From Paenibacillus sp. CF384 (GTDB lineage Bacteria > Bacillota > Bacilli > Paenibacillales > Paenibacillaceae), in assembly GCF_900106745.1 (NCBI RefSeq), contig NZ_FNNV01000019.1, positions 95,770-159,769 of the forward strand: a DNA stretch of 64,000 nucleotides, given 5' to 3'. Below, one piece after another: positions 43,763-52,955 of the stretch; the stretch's first letter is position 1; every line of letters starts with the position of its first letter. Both the position numbers and the translations under genes were made by a program. Under the pieces are notes generated by a model. It did no database searches and was not told where the DNA came from. It was given only the letters and a program-made list of their open reading frames with translations.

Positions 43763-44173
43763 CTATTTACTACTCTTTTTTCTCTCTTCTACAATAGCAA
43801 CTTTGAAATTAAAATTGTCATCATTAAACGGATTCTTGGCATGTGGTCTCGAGGATAAATCTATCTGGCTGTAAGCAACATACAGATCATTCTCGTTTAT
43901 ATGATCTCTATTTGCAGCAACAGCCTCACCGGTTGCCCGTTCAATTGTCCGCATCAATACTCGGAGGTTTCCCATTGATGCATACTGTAGCTTTTGAGAT
44001 AGCTCAGGATCAGCTAAACGTGAGCGTTCCGAGAAAGGCAATTTCGCATCGACAGTTTTTAGAAATGAACGAAAAGCTTTGTCGTACTTGAATGGATAGA
44101 ACCTCATACGATTTGTGAATCGAGTATCAAGTTGATTGTTAATTAAGAATAGGGATTCTGCACTCGGATTTCC
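43763..44173 (-). pseudogene. TniB/TnsC-like transposition ATPase, C-terminal fragment
   Basis: Reading from 44173 the frame gives GNPSAESLFLINNQLDTRFT, then NRMRFYPFKYDKAFRSFLKT, SMGNLRVLMRTIERATGEAV and a stop. This is the sensor and C-terminal helical part of TniB-type AAA+ ATPases of Tn5053/Tn7-like elements (the LINNQLxxRF and PFKYD stretch, then SMGNLRxL). Walker A and B and the N-terminus are missing. An ATG at 44107 exists but starts inside the domain. It marks an old Tn7/Tn5053-type insertion in this region. No TniA or TniQ is left nearby. Confidence 0.65.
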
Positions 44174-44260
44174 ACACCAGCAACCTTATATCCATTAATG
44201 AACAAAGACACGGAAAAAGATCATTAACCTCAACCATCGGACTGCCGTGATTATATACCA

Positions 44261-45052
44261 TTAAGACTTGTCAGTAATCAACCATTTCGCGCTTAAATGC
44301 GGTATTGGGATATACACTGGTTTTATCCAGACGTAGGATCCATCATCTTGTAGATGGCCTAATACTATTACCCTATTTTTATTTTTCTGCCACTTAACCT
44401 TACCATTTAATGCAGCCTTCTCTCCTCCTTCGATGATTATCATCGCTTCTTGGAAAGATACCCCTTCAACTTGCGCTTCATCTAATTCATGTTCAGAATT
44501 TGAAACTGGTTTTAATATGAGTTCAGAATTCCAAAGTTCTTTAAAAGCAAACCCAGTTAATTTATTCTCGATCACTGTTTGTCTAAATTCATCGGATACA
44601 AATACTGGCCCCCTAAGCTTTTCAGGAATCTTAAACATGTGTTGATTTTCAACTAATTCCTTTTTAAATGCATAGTTCGAAAAGCCTGTAAACGTTCCAT
44701 CAGATAACGTATCTTTAATGGAATTACTATAATCAATACAATCCACTACATTCACGACATTAATAGCGTGTACTGGATACAGCTCATGAATGACTGGCAA
44801 TACTTCTACGAATGGATTGATTATATCGTGAAGCACTTCTACAGCTCTTTGGCTGAAGATAGGTTTTCCAGATACGAAATTTGGCGCATCGCATACTTCT
44901 TCATTTCCTTGGGTAATCTTCATTACAATACTCCCCCATTCTTTAACTGGGGCACCAATAAACTGAGTATCGAAATATTTATAGTATATCTGGCTAAAAT
45001 TCTCACAATTAATGCGTACTTTATTTGTTGTTTTTAATTCCCACACTCGCAT
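44261..45052 (-). CDS. Putative immunity protein (Imm11/Imm43, DUF1629-like)
   Basis: A 263-residue soluble protein. It contains GKPIFSQRAVEVLHDIINPF, HAINVVNVVDCIDYSNSIKD, VFVSDEFRQTVIENKLTGFA and FKELWNSELILKP. This order (sequestered 'SxRAxEVL', 'VxNVxxxxDxxD', then 'VFVxDEFR...LTGxxFxxLW') is that of the DUF1629-type immunity family linked to polymorphic toxins. It lies 79 bp downstream of the toxin gene, on the same strand, with a GAGGTGAG ribosome site. Predicted to sit in the cytoplasm and block the AHH nuclease domain. Confidence 0.7.
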   Translation of the reverse strand: MRVWELKTTNKVRINCENFSQIYYKYFDTQFIGAPVKEWGSIVMKITQGNEEVCDAPNFVSGKPIFSQRAVEVLHDIINPFVEVLPVIHELYPVHAINVVNVVDCIDYSNSIKDTLSDGTFTGFSNYAFKKELVENQHMFKIPEKLRGPVFVSDEFRQTVIENKLTGFAFKELWNSELILKPVSNSEHELDEAQVEGVSFQEAMIIIEGGEKAALNGKVKWQKNKNRVIVLGHLQDDGSYVWIKPVYIPIPHLSAKWLITDKS

Positions 45053-45131
45053 TACTCGCTCACCTCAAAACTTATCCCATATGTGATAGATACTGAACTA
45101 TCACATATGGGATAATTAATGTATCGTATTA

Positions 45132-48100
45132 TTATGAATCAATATTACCCAATTTAATCTTATTTGTAAGCAAATCTGAACGTATTTGTTCAATAGCCAA
45201 CAATACCTTATCCCTATCATCTTGAACTTCCTCTAGCATTTCGCGGACATACTCAAAATAATCTCCAACATGATATCCATTATGAGTAGATACCATCGTT
45301 CCGTCAATTAGTACTCCGGATTCTCCCTTCAACTTCGGAAGCCATACACCATTAGCTGCTGAGTTGATATCAATATCATATTTCGCAAGTATTGCCTGAG
45401 CAATTTCAATATCAGGATTACCATTTATATTTTTTGCAATAATGTGATGCGCAGCCCATGAACTCACTTCTGGCACGTCCGGCTTTGAAATACCAGCTGC
45501 AATTAATTCTCTGTCAAGTATTGTTCCACTAGTCCCTTCCGTTAATCTACTCGTGTACTGAGACACTTTTTTAGCAATGTAATCCGCTGGAGTTAAACAT
45601 GCGGTGTTATGAGAAAGTATTTTTAAATTCGAAATGTAGTAGGTGTGATAGTCTGCTACTGAGAAATTATATACTTTGGATTTATTGTTGCTGATTTCTA
45701 CTTTCTCTACATATAATTTTGATCCATCGTAGGTTTCAAATTGATCCCCTGCTTTAAGATCTTTAGTAAGTGTCCAGCCCTTACCTACGATCCAGAAAGG
45801 ATGTTCTGCAGTCGTAGAAATTACTTCTTTACCAGCTGTAATATTCCACGTACTGGAGACTTCCCTTTCGAAAAGTTGCTCAACACCTTTATACGCAACT
45901 TCTCCGGTATAAGGATTTTTGGAAAGTACTTGGTCCCCGATCTTAATTTCTTCAATTGGCTTTTCGCCATCAATGGTGGTAACTGTTGTCCCTGCAGTAA
46001 AACAATTAATACAAGCTGCCAAATTATAGACCCTGCGGAACATTTTAATACCCATCGTTCCATCGCCGTAAAATGGAATTATGGATACAGCCGAAAGAGC
46101 TGCGTTGACCTCATCTCCACGCATCATATAGATAACACTATTGGCTGCGTCAAATACCGGAACCATCATTCCTGGTATCGAAATGAGGTTTTGAAGATTA
46201 TCAATTGCAGACTTATTGGGATCATAAATAAATAACTCTGCTGCTTTCCAAAATCTTTGCAAACCATCTGGACCATATATTGAAGTAGACCAGCCAACAT
46301 ATTGAGTTTCCTGAGGCGTTTGTAAGGTTTTATTCCAAACATACTTATAGAAATAATTTCTGCACTCAATACATTTACCTTTATTACTAGCTGTTACAGC
46401 AACTTGCGAAGATCCTTTTTTCATTTTTACAGGTGGTGCAGGAATTATTCCGGTGAGCGTAGTTGCTTGATTTATGACAGTGATGCTATGCACTACTGCA
46501 TGTTTTGAATACTGATCTAAAGGCTTAATTACTATTTTGTACTTCCCGTTTTTAGCATAGTAATATTCCAGATCCCCGTTAAATACATTATAGACTGGTA
46601 TGCCAAATGAAAGATTCGTATTTACTTTACCATCCCACTTGAAACTATGTTTACAAGGTGACACCTTAACATATTCAGGAGCTCCTGGTGGAGTACAAGT
46701 TCCAAGGAGAAAATCCAATGTTTTTTCATAAACCACATAGTTTTTTGCGTTAATAATTTGGACCAATGTACTAGCATGGTCACTAGAATAATACCAATCT
46801 AGTGTCGCATAATCGGATAATTGAGGTTTTGATGGATCGATAAAGCTTTGTACAGCTTGAGTAGTAGTCTCCGTACTTCCATAGGTAACAGAAGCTCTCT
46901 TATGAGATACTTCGTAGTTAATAGATTGTGAACCCATGGTAGAAGTTGAATCATCATCAGATAAAAATTCAACTTTTGCATAGTACGTACCTGGTCCAAG
47001 CTCAAATACATCGCTATTATCTGGTGTAAAGATGCCATACTGATTGCCTACAATATCTTCAATCGTTACTTTATTACTTGTAATGTTTAAATGAACAGAT
47101 GTCGGTTCCGTTACTTCTACTTTAAAATAGTCAACATCATAGATAGATGACAAATCATCGGTATAAATCTCTTCCCAAGTAGCTGGAATAGCATCATCTA
47201 TATCACTATTAATATCACTCTCAACCTGAAAACGTGTTCTTAAATACTCCCAGTTACTAAAATTCCGAATTACAATTCCGTATGTCTTACCTGCTTCTAG
47301 ATCATACTCAATCTTTGAAAATGAATTAGCTTCACTTGCATCATCATTTCGTGCAAGTTTGTGACCTGTAGCATTATCATATAAATACAATACGGTATCG
47401 TTATTTTCCCCGGTATTTTGATACGATGAAGTGTAGAAACGATACACGCCCGATTGATCAGGTGTAAAATGATAATACGCATTGGTACCAAGTGCCTTAG
47501 CCGTATCTACAGGTGTATTCAACGAAATCAATTCACTTGCCGGATCCTCAATTGGGAGAATTGTTGTTCTAGCCTTTAGCTGTCCTTCATCATAACCAGC
47601 TACTTTAATGTACAAGTCCAAGCTTGTAGTAATAAGAAGCTGAGAAAACAACGAATCATTATAATCATCATTAAATGAAATAGGTTGAGTTAAGTTAGGA
47701 TCTAGATACGCAGAAAGTACTGTATCATTTACAACAGATGTACTTGCTTCTCCACCATAATTCCCAGTAAAAATTTTATATGTCGCAAAGCCTGGGGGAG
47801 AGAATTTAAAAATCTTACTTTCTCCCGCAAGAGCAGTTACATCTACTGGTGAAAATACTGAAATTGGACTAATTTGTGGTGAATCAAGTTGAACCATTAA
47901 GCGGGCATTTAAGGGATCTGATATTCTATAGTTTCTGATCTTAATATAATACTTAAATCCCGAAATTAATGAAGTGTTTATTTCAGAATAGGTCGTTCCA
48001 TTTGAGTCATCGTTGGAAGCAACTTGATTTGTTAAGGCTGCATCTGTGTAAACCTCAAGTACAGTGTCATTAGCTGCGCCATATCCACCGTAAGGGCCAG

Positions 48101-50135
48101 TAAAAATCTTATGGTTCCCGGACTTATTTGGTGTAAATTGGTACACAGAGTAACCTTGAGGAAGACTTACATCAATCGGATTATTTAGACTAAGAATTTG
48201 AGGGTCTAAGATATAATTACTCAGTTGTAGGGTATAAGCTGCACTATCCGAGAAATCAAGGTTGTGTGACTGAACACCTATATAATAGGTATGCTCGGTC
48301 TCAACATTAATAAATGATCCCTCTGCCGATCCAATCGCCCCTGTATTACCTAATGAAAGAATATAGCCGTCTTTGTTATAAACATAGAAATCGTAGTCCT
48401 TGTCAGTCGGAACAGCTAGACTTACATAAACTAAACCGGTTTTCTCAGAAGTGAATTTATAATAGTCCACATCGCTTGAACTAGAGATAGTTGAATTATA
48501 AGTGTTAACAGGATTAATGGTATGCGCATATTCAAAGTTGTTATTTGGTTCATATGTGTCAGTTACCTGATTATCTTTTTCGGAACTTTCAACTTTGGTT
48601 TGTTTATTAAATAAATCAATTGCATTTAAGTACAATGCCTCTAATTTCTTAAAGTCAGTTTCTTTATGACTATAGTAATCACTCATTGCTTGTGAAACAT
48701 TTTCGTCTTTTGATAGAGATTTAACTTCATCAGATAGCTCATGAAGCTCAATATTATTAATGAGTAAATCATTGTATGTCTGAAGAATCTTTTTAGCTAG
48801 CGGTTTATTCCCCTCACTTTTAGCCTTTGCTTTTAGATCCAATAATTTTTTATTGTAGCCAAATAACAAGTTGTCCGATTTATTAATATCAGATAGAGTT
48901 GGCAAAGTGTTTTCGCTTGGTTGTTGATCCTCATTAGTGTATGGTTCGATAGGAGATTCTGTTAATCCAACGGCCTTCGCTAAGTTAATAAGACCATGAC
49001 CATATTGATTAGCTTCCCCTAGTGGTGTTGCTGTCTCGTATAATTTATTAACGACTTCATTTGATGTAAGTTGAGGGTTATCTGACCATATAGCTGCAGC
49101 AGAACCAACAACATGTGGAACTGACATGGAGGTACCAGATAATTCACCGTATGCTCCACTATTCGTCGTACTAAGTATATCTGTCCCCGGTGCAACAAGA
49201 TCTATTTCTGCTCCAGTACTTGAGAAAACCGATCGTTTATGGGATTTAGTAACTGCTCCGACTGAAATAACCTCAGGGAATAAAGCCGGGGACATTTCTG
49301 TTTCTTCGCCTATTCCCTTGTTCCCAGCAGCTGCAACAAGAATGATCCCTTTATCCTTAGCCTCTATTAAAGCTTCATGTAGAATCTGGCTGTTCTCACT
49401 TCCGCCAAAACTCATACTAATAATGTCAATATCATTATCGATCGCCCATTGAATCCCTTCAATGACCTTACTGTAGCTACCTGAACCATTTTGATCCAAA
49501 ACTTTGACGGCGTATATTAATGATTGAGAGGCAACTCCCTCTATACCAATATTATTATCCAGTGCTGCTATCGTTCCTGACACGTGTGTTCCATGGCCAT
49601 TATCATCATGATAATCAGAGGTCCCATCAACATAGGACACCCCTCCTGAAATGGAAAGATCAGGATGCTGGCTTATACCGGTATCGAGAACAGCAATTTT
49701 AATATTTTTTCCTTTTTTGTTTGAATCATTTATGAGATCTGCACCAATTGAATGGTTCCCCCATGGGATTGTCTGCGATCCATTATTTATATCATCCCCA
49801 GTCGCTGAGTCACTAATAGTGACATTTGAATCTTTTTCAATATAGTCAACTTCACTGTCTTTTTTTATATTTTCAAGTTCATTTTTATTGAGTTGAACTG
49901 ATAACAATTTCGATTTAAGCTTCTTAACTTTCTTGTTCTTTAAACCATTCTTATCTTTGAAATTATTAACATTCGGTTCTTGCTTGAGCTTGACTAGATA
50001 ATTACCGTCAGAATTTAGCTCTTCTGCAGCAGGTGCTGCACTATCCTTTGCATAGACTTGCTGTCCTGTCAAAAGATTTACGCCTAGTAATGCTGTAACG
50101 CAAACCATAGATACTATTTTTTTCAGGTTAAACAA
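45132..50135 (-). CDS. Secreted polymorphic toxin: S8 subtilase, PPC-like repeats, pretoxin, Hint, AHH nuclease
   Basis: A 1667-residue multidomain protein. Signal peptide (1-29), an inhibitor-type propeptide, then a subtilisin domain with Asp151, His181, Asn272 and Ser336 (VLDTG, DNGHGTH, AAAGN, GTSMSVP). A helical linker (about 410-520) precedes a pre-peptidase C-terminal-like domain from DTYEPNNNFEYA and three related beta repeats (each with 'FTPxxSGxY/H...NDTVL...Y.D...ND'). A hydrophobic pretoxin stretch (about 1310-1370) leads to a Hint autoprocessing domain from Cys1378 (CFTAGTTV) with TTAEHPF and a final LSHN at Asn1510. The end is an AHH endonuclease (AAHHIIAKN and HNGYHVGDYFEYV). 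The start is TTG at 50135, 7 bp after GGGAGG. Confidence 0.88.
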   Translation of the reverse strand: MFNLKKIVSMVCVTALLGVNLLTGQQVYAKDSAAPAAEELNSDGNYLVKLKQEPNVNNFKDKNGLKNKKVKKLKSKLLSVQLNKNELENIKKDSEVDYIEKDSNVTISDSATGDDINNGSQTIPWGNHSIGADLINDSNKKGKNIKIAVLDTGISQHPDLSISGGVSYVDGTSDYHDDNGHGTHVSGTIAALDNNIGIEGVASQSLIYAVKVLDQNGSGSYSKVIEGIQWAIDNDIDIISMSFGGSENSQILHEALIEAKDKGIILVAAAGNKGIGEETEMSPALFPEVISVGAVTKSHKRSVFSSTGAEIDLVAPGTDILSTTNSGAYGELSGTSMSVPHVVGSAAAIWSDNPQLTSNEVVNKLYETATPLGEANQYGHGLINLAKAVGLTESPIEPYTNEDQQPSENTLPTLSDINKSDNLLFGYNKKLLDLKAKAKSEGNKPLAKKILQTYNDLLINNIELHELSDEVKSLSKDENVSQAMSDYYSHKETDFKKLEALYLNAIDLFNKQTKVESSEKDNQVTDTYEPNNNFEYAHTINPVNTYNSTISSSSDVDYYKFTSEKTGLVYVSLAVPTDKDYDFYVYNKDGYILSLGNTGAIGSAEGSFINVETEHTYYIGVQSHNLDFSDSAAYTLQLSNYILDPQILSLNNPIDVSLPQGYSVYQFTPNKSGNHKIFTGPYGGYGAANDTVLEVYTDAALTNQVASNDDSNGTTYSEINTSLISGFKYYIKIRNYRISDPLNARLMVQLDSPQISPISVFSPVDVTALAGESKIFKFSPPGFATYKIFTGNYGGEASTSVVNDTVLSAYLDPNLTQPISFNDDYNDSLFSQLLITTSLDLYIKVAGYDEGQLKARTTILPIEDPASELISLNTPVDTAKALGTNAYYHFTPDQSGVYRFYTSSYQNTGENNDTVLYLYDNATGHKLARNDDASEANSFSKIEYDLEAGKTYGIVIRNFSNWEYLRTRFQVESDINSDIDDAIPATWEEIYTDDLSSIYDVDYFKVEVTEPTSVHLNITSNKVTIEDIVGNQYGIFTPDNSDVFELGPGTYYAKVEFLSDDDSTSTMGSQSINYEVSHKRASVTYGSTETTTQAVQSFIDPSKPQLSDYATLDWYYSSDHASTLVQIINAKNYVVYEKTLDFLLGTCTPPGAPEYVKVSPCKHSFKWDGKVNTNLSFGIPVYNVFNGDLEYYYAKNGKYKIVIKPLDQYSKHAVVHSITVINQATTLTGIIPAPPVKMKKGSSQVAVTASNKGKCIECRNYFYKYVWNKTLQTPQETQYVGWSTSIYGPDGLQRFWKAAELFIYDPNKSAIDNLQNLISIPGMMVPVFDAANSVIYMMRGDEVNAALSAVSIIPFYGDGTMGIKMFRRVYNLAACINCFTAGTTVTTIDGEKPIEEIKIGDQVLSKNPYTGEVAYKGVEQLFEREVSSTWNITAGKEVISTTAEHPFWIVGKGWTLTKDLKAGDQFETYDGSKLYVEKVEISNNKSKVYNFSVADYHTYYISNLKILSHNTACLTPADYIAKKVSQYTSRLTEGTSGTILDRELIAAGISKPDVPEVSSWAAHHIIAKNINGNPDIEIAQAILAKYDIDINSAANGVWLPKLKGESGVLIDGTMVSTHNGYHVGDYFEYVREMLEEVQDDRDKVLLAIEQIRSDLLTNKIKLGNIDS

Positions 50136-51156
50136 AGTGATGCCTCCCAATGTAAATAATTTCGCTATCCTCAATCAACTTTTGAGGATACTTCTATGAC
50201 AGCTGGCCAGCTTATCACCAAAAAGATAATGCAACATATTTCCTGTAAATTTTCAGCTAAACCAGCATAACAAGTTTGAAATTTATCAAGAATAGGAAAT
50301 ATGAAGCTATATTTCGACAAAATTCACTGTGGTTCCAACTAGTTCTAAACTATTTTCCGTCACAACTTCCGATCATTTTCGGGATGATCAGCGTGTAAGT
50401 ATTAGAACAACTAGTTCAAATGGCCTTTTAACTAATTTGTCTATTTTAATCGCTTATTGGTACTGTTTATAGTTATTAAAAGCAATAGGGTTCACCGTTT
50501 TTTCTTTTTTGAAAACAAAAAAGAGCACAAAGTAATCCCACTAAGTAGAATCACTAATACGCTCTATGCTAATAAAATATGCCCTATAATGTGCACTCCT
50601 GCTTGACAGGACCTAGATTGAGGCTGGTCCGGACTACTTATGGCACTGAAATGTACAATTGTCCACTTTCATTTCTAGGATAAATCCCTAGCTGTTCCCA
50701 TAGCTTTATAACTATATTAGCGAGTTCTTCGAAAACATGGATATCTTCCCAGTTATCGTAAGAACTGTACAGTCTATGTAGCGCCGGTAGAAGTTCATCC
50801 CACACACCATCTAAATACTGATATTTTTTGATATACGCGGCAGATTGAGATCAAGGCAGTCGTCGACGGCCGGATCCGGGCTCATTGCCTCAAGTACAAC
50901 GGGCGTCGGGTGTCGCGATTGCGAATGTCCTAGCGTTTAAATTGGTAAAACGCCATGCAGGATAAACGGGGTATTACGACCAAAGAGAGATCGTTAATCC
51001 GAGATAAATAACTCATATATAGGAGACTTTTGTGATTCATCGATATTTACAACAGTGAGCAACATATTGTCCAACTAACGAATGCATAATTATACATTTA
51101 ACTGAATGGCCTGATTCGTGAAATAAAAATTACAACTTATTTTGAATCATTTACAG
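50136..51156. other. Long intergenic region upstream of the toxin gene, with gene fragments
   Basis: About 1 kb with no intact gene. The 10-mer CAACTAGTTC occurs twice as a direct repeat (50336-50345, 50408-50417). A coding fragment lies at 50638-50854, listed separately. A GC-rich patch at 50855-50940 with a short plus-strand frame (IKAVVDGRIRAHCLKYNGRR) contrasts with its AT-rich surroundings and is probably a scrap of another gene. Confidence 0.45.
50638..50854 (-). pseudogene. C-terminal fragment of an unidentified acidic protein gene
   Basis: The minus strand reads AAYIKKYQYLDGVWDELLPA, LHRLYSSYDNWEDIHVFEEL, ANIVIKLWEQLGIYPRNESG and ends QLYISVP. A stop directly precedes it and no start codon is available, so the 5' part is lost. 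It resembles small helical immunity-type proteins in tone, but no family is recognised. Confidence 0.5.
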
Positions 51157-51219
51157 TTATCTATGAAATATCACAGCCGCCGCGCCACAGCCCCCTCCCA
51201 ACATGTACCAAATTACATG

Positions 51220-51249
51220 TAGACACACGAACAAGCGTTCGCTTATAAT
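51220..51249 (+). promoter_or_regulatory. SOS-regulated promoter of the holin-like toxin
   Basis: TAGACA (51220-51225) and TATAAT (51244-51249), 18 bp apart, form a good sigma-A promoter. The LexA box sits in the spacer. Confidence 0.7.
51228..51241. promoter_or_regulatory. LexA (DinR) box
   Basis: CGAACAAGCGTTCG is an exact match to the Bacillus-type SOS box CGAACN4GTTCG. It lies between the -35 and -10 elements of the toxin promoter, where LexA would block RNA polymerase until DNA damage. Confidence 0.8.
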
Positions 51250-51310
51250 AGAGAAGCGATGAATGGCTTGCAAGGGCGGTCGGCTAGTCTCCCGGAAGGG
51301 AGGTGACGCT

Positions 51311-51394
51311 ATGGAGGTACAAGACGCGATGACGCTGATGTTCACGTTCGGCATGTTTATTCTCGCGCTGCTCACTTACCTCAAAAAAAAATAG
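51311..51394 (+). CDS. Holin-like type I toxin peptide (27 residues)
   Basis: Encodes MEVQDAMTLMFTFGMF followed by ILALLTYLKKK. The MTLMFTFGMFILALLTY core matches the putative holin-like toxin family (TxpA/BsrG-like type I toxins, core xLMxxFGMFILALLT). One membrane helix with a lysine tail. The ATG follows GGGAGGTGA. The final three Lys are written by A9, which on the other strand is the T run of the antisense terminator. Such peptides insert in the membrane and stop growth or kill when the antisense RNA is lost. Confidence 0.85.
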   Translation: MEVQDAMTLMFTFGMFILALLTYLKKK

Positions 51395-51525
51395 ACCGCC
51401 CTCTCGCGAAGGAATGCGGTCTACTCTATAATCTCATATCCTGATACAGCCTTCCGCCCTTAAAAGCGGTTAATCGCGCCGGGAGTCGGTTGCCGCCGAC
51501 TCTCTTTGCCTGTTTATGTTTCTTT
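51383..51525 (-). ncRNA. Antisense antitoxin RNA, convergent and overlapping with the toxin gene
   Basis: A minus-strand promoter candidate has TTCAAG (51554-51559) and TATTAT (51532-51537), 16 bp apart, giving a start near 51525. Transcription would end at the hairpin TAGACCGC/GCGGTCTA (51393-51424), followed by nine T at 51383-51391, inside the toxin 3' coding end. This is the layout of RatA/txpA and SR4/bsrG pairs. Prediction from sequence; not seen as transcript. Confidence 0.6.
51481..51515 (+). terminator. Terminator of the toxin mRNA
   Basis: GAGTCGG and CCGACTC arms (51484-51502) followed by TCTTTGCCTGTTT. This gives about 100 bases of overlap with the antisense RNA. Confidence 0.65.
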
Positions 51526-51605
51526 GCCAATATAATACCATATTCGATTGGGGCTTGAACATATGCATTTCGTAAAATTGACTGTCAATTGAGCAAGTTG
51601 AATCG

Positions 51606-52955
51606 TTATTGACTTCTAGGCTTCGCCGCTTCTAATAGGGCTTGTCCTTCCTTCTGCACAGCAGCGATACATGCGTCTACACTCTTCTCGCCATTAACCG
51701 CTGCTTTCACTTCACGATCTTCAAGCTCCTGAAACAGCTGCAAGAATTTAGGATCGTACCCTTCGAGCGAATAACTCCGATCAATGCTCGGAAACGTCTC
51801 ATACAGCTCAGCCAGCACGGGATTATGATCGTAGCTCATGTAGGACCTGCGCGTCGGCATGCTTGAAGCGTCCTGAATACCGGATTTAGCCTTTGCCACA
51901 TAATCACTCAACATGAACTCGATGATTTGCCACGCTGCATCGGCATTCCGCGCGCCTGCCGGTATGGCCATATAATCGTATACCCCTAAATGAACAGATC
52001 TGCTCGTATCAATGGAACTAACCGGCGGCGTAACCATGCCCGTTTCAAACTTCATCCCTTTAACGCTGTTATATCTGTCGATTGTCATTGCAGATTTACC
52101 TTGCTTGAACAAATCCGCTTCATTCACGGCATCTTCATCAAACATTAACGTCCCATCGACCATGTCGCCTTTGACATCCTGCATCATGAAGGTGCCATTC
52201 TTATAGAGATCCACGACGGTTGCGAATACACTGCGCCAAGCAGGCGTGTCTACGGTCACTTTGCCGGTTTGGAAATTGTAGGATTGAAGTCCTTCCGAGT
52301 CAGACAGACTGAGGAGCAGACTGTTAGGCATACTGCTGAAAGGCTGATGATAGCCGACAATCCCGTCCTTGCGACTTCCTGCCTTCGCAAATTGGCTGGC
52401 CAACTGCATTACATCCATGATCGTCATGCCGTTCCGAGGCAAATCTACCATGTATTTATGAAACAAATCTGCGTTGTAATAGAGAACGGAAGCTTGGAAG
52501 GAAGAAGCTAAGGCATATAAATTGCCGCCCCCTTCGCGTTTGATTTTATCGATCATCCCAGGATAGAAGTCATCTGGTTTCATCCCGCTTGCTTGCAGAC
52601 GTACGGACAGATCTTCCAATACGCCATGAGCCGCCAGACCAGGATATTTACCTGAGTAGCCTAGCAGAACAAGGTCCGGCTTCTCTTGCTTCAGCTTCTT
52701 CTCATACTGCTCCTCAGGTATTGGCTTATAATCCGGCTCCATCTCGATGAGTTCTACCTGGAAATTCGGGAAAGCAGCAGTCACAAAATCCCCGATTGAA
52801 AAGTTATAACTGCTCTTGGTAGATAACGCAATACGAATGACCTCTTTCTCGTTACCGGCCACCCGTTTATCCGCCATACAGCCGCTTAATAGGAAACTAA
52901 CCACCAGGAAGCTGATAAAACCCACGATTGAAGGGCGACGTACTCGACTATTCAT
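51606..52955 (-). CDS. Extracellular solute-binding lipoprotein
   Basis: A 449-residue lipoprotein with lipobox SFLLSGC (Cys near residue 26). The body shows PDLVLLGYSGKYPGLAAHG, YALASSFQASVLYYNADLF and DAAWQIIEFMLSDYVA, typical of family 1 (sugar-type) binding proteins. No permease or ATPase gene is adjacent. The start at 52955 overlaps the stop of the upstream gene by 8 bp. It is the third gene of the sigma factor unit, so a sensing role is as likely as transport. Confidence 0.85.
   Translation of the reverse strand: MNSRVRRPSIVGFISFLVVSFLLSGCMADKRVAGNEKEVIRIALSTKSSYNFSIGDFVTAAFPNFQVELIEMEPDYKPIPEEQYEKKLKQEKPDLVLLGYSGKYPGLAAHGVLEDLSVRLQASGMKPDDFYPGMIDKIKREGGGNLYALASSFQASVLYYNADLFHKYMVDLPRNGMTIMDVMQLASQFAKAGSRKDGIVGYHQPFSSMPNSLLLSLSDSEGLQSYNFQTGKVTVDTPAWRSVFATVVDLYKNGTFMMQDVKGDMVDGTLMFDEDAVNEADLFKQGKSAMTIDRYNSVKGMKFETGMVTPPVSSIDTSRSVHLGVYDYMAIPAGARNADAAWQIIEFMLSDYVAKAKSGIQDASSMPTRRSYMSYDHNPVLAELYETFPSIDRSYSLEGYDPKFLQLFQELEDREVKAAVNGEKSVDACIAAVQKEGQALLEAAKPRSQ

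Noticed and set aside
50404..50418. LexA-like GAACAACTAGTTC palindrome
   Set aside because: The half-sites are separated by five bases rather than four and lack the outer C/G, unlike the exact box at 51228.
51157..51375. 72-codon minus-strand frame across the type I toxin
   Set aside because: It covers the promoter and LexA box of the toxin, lacks a ribosome site and shows no protein motif.
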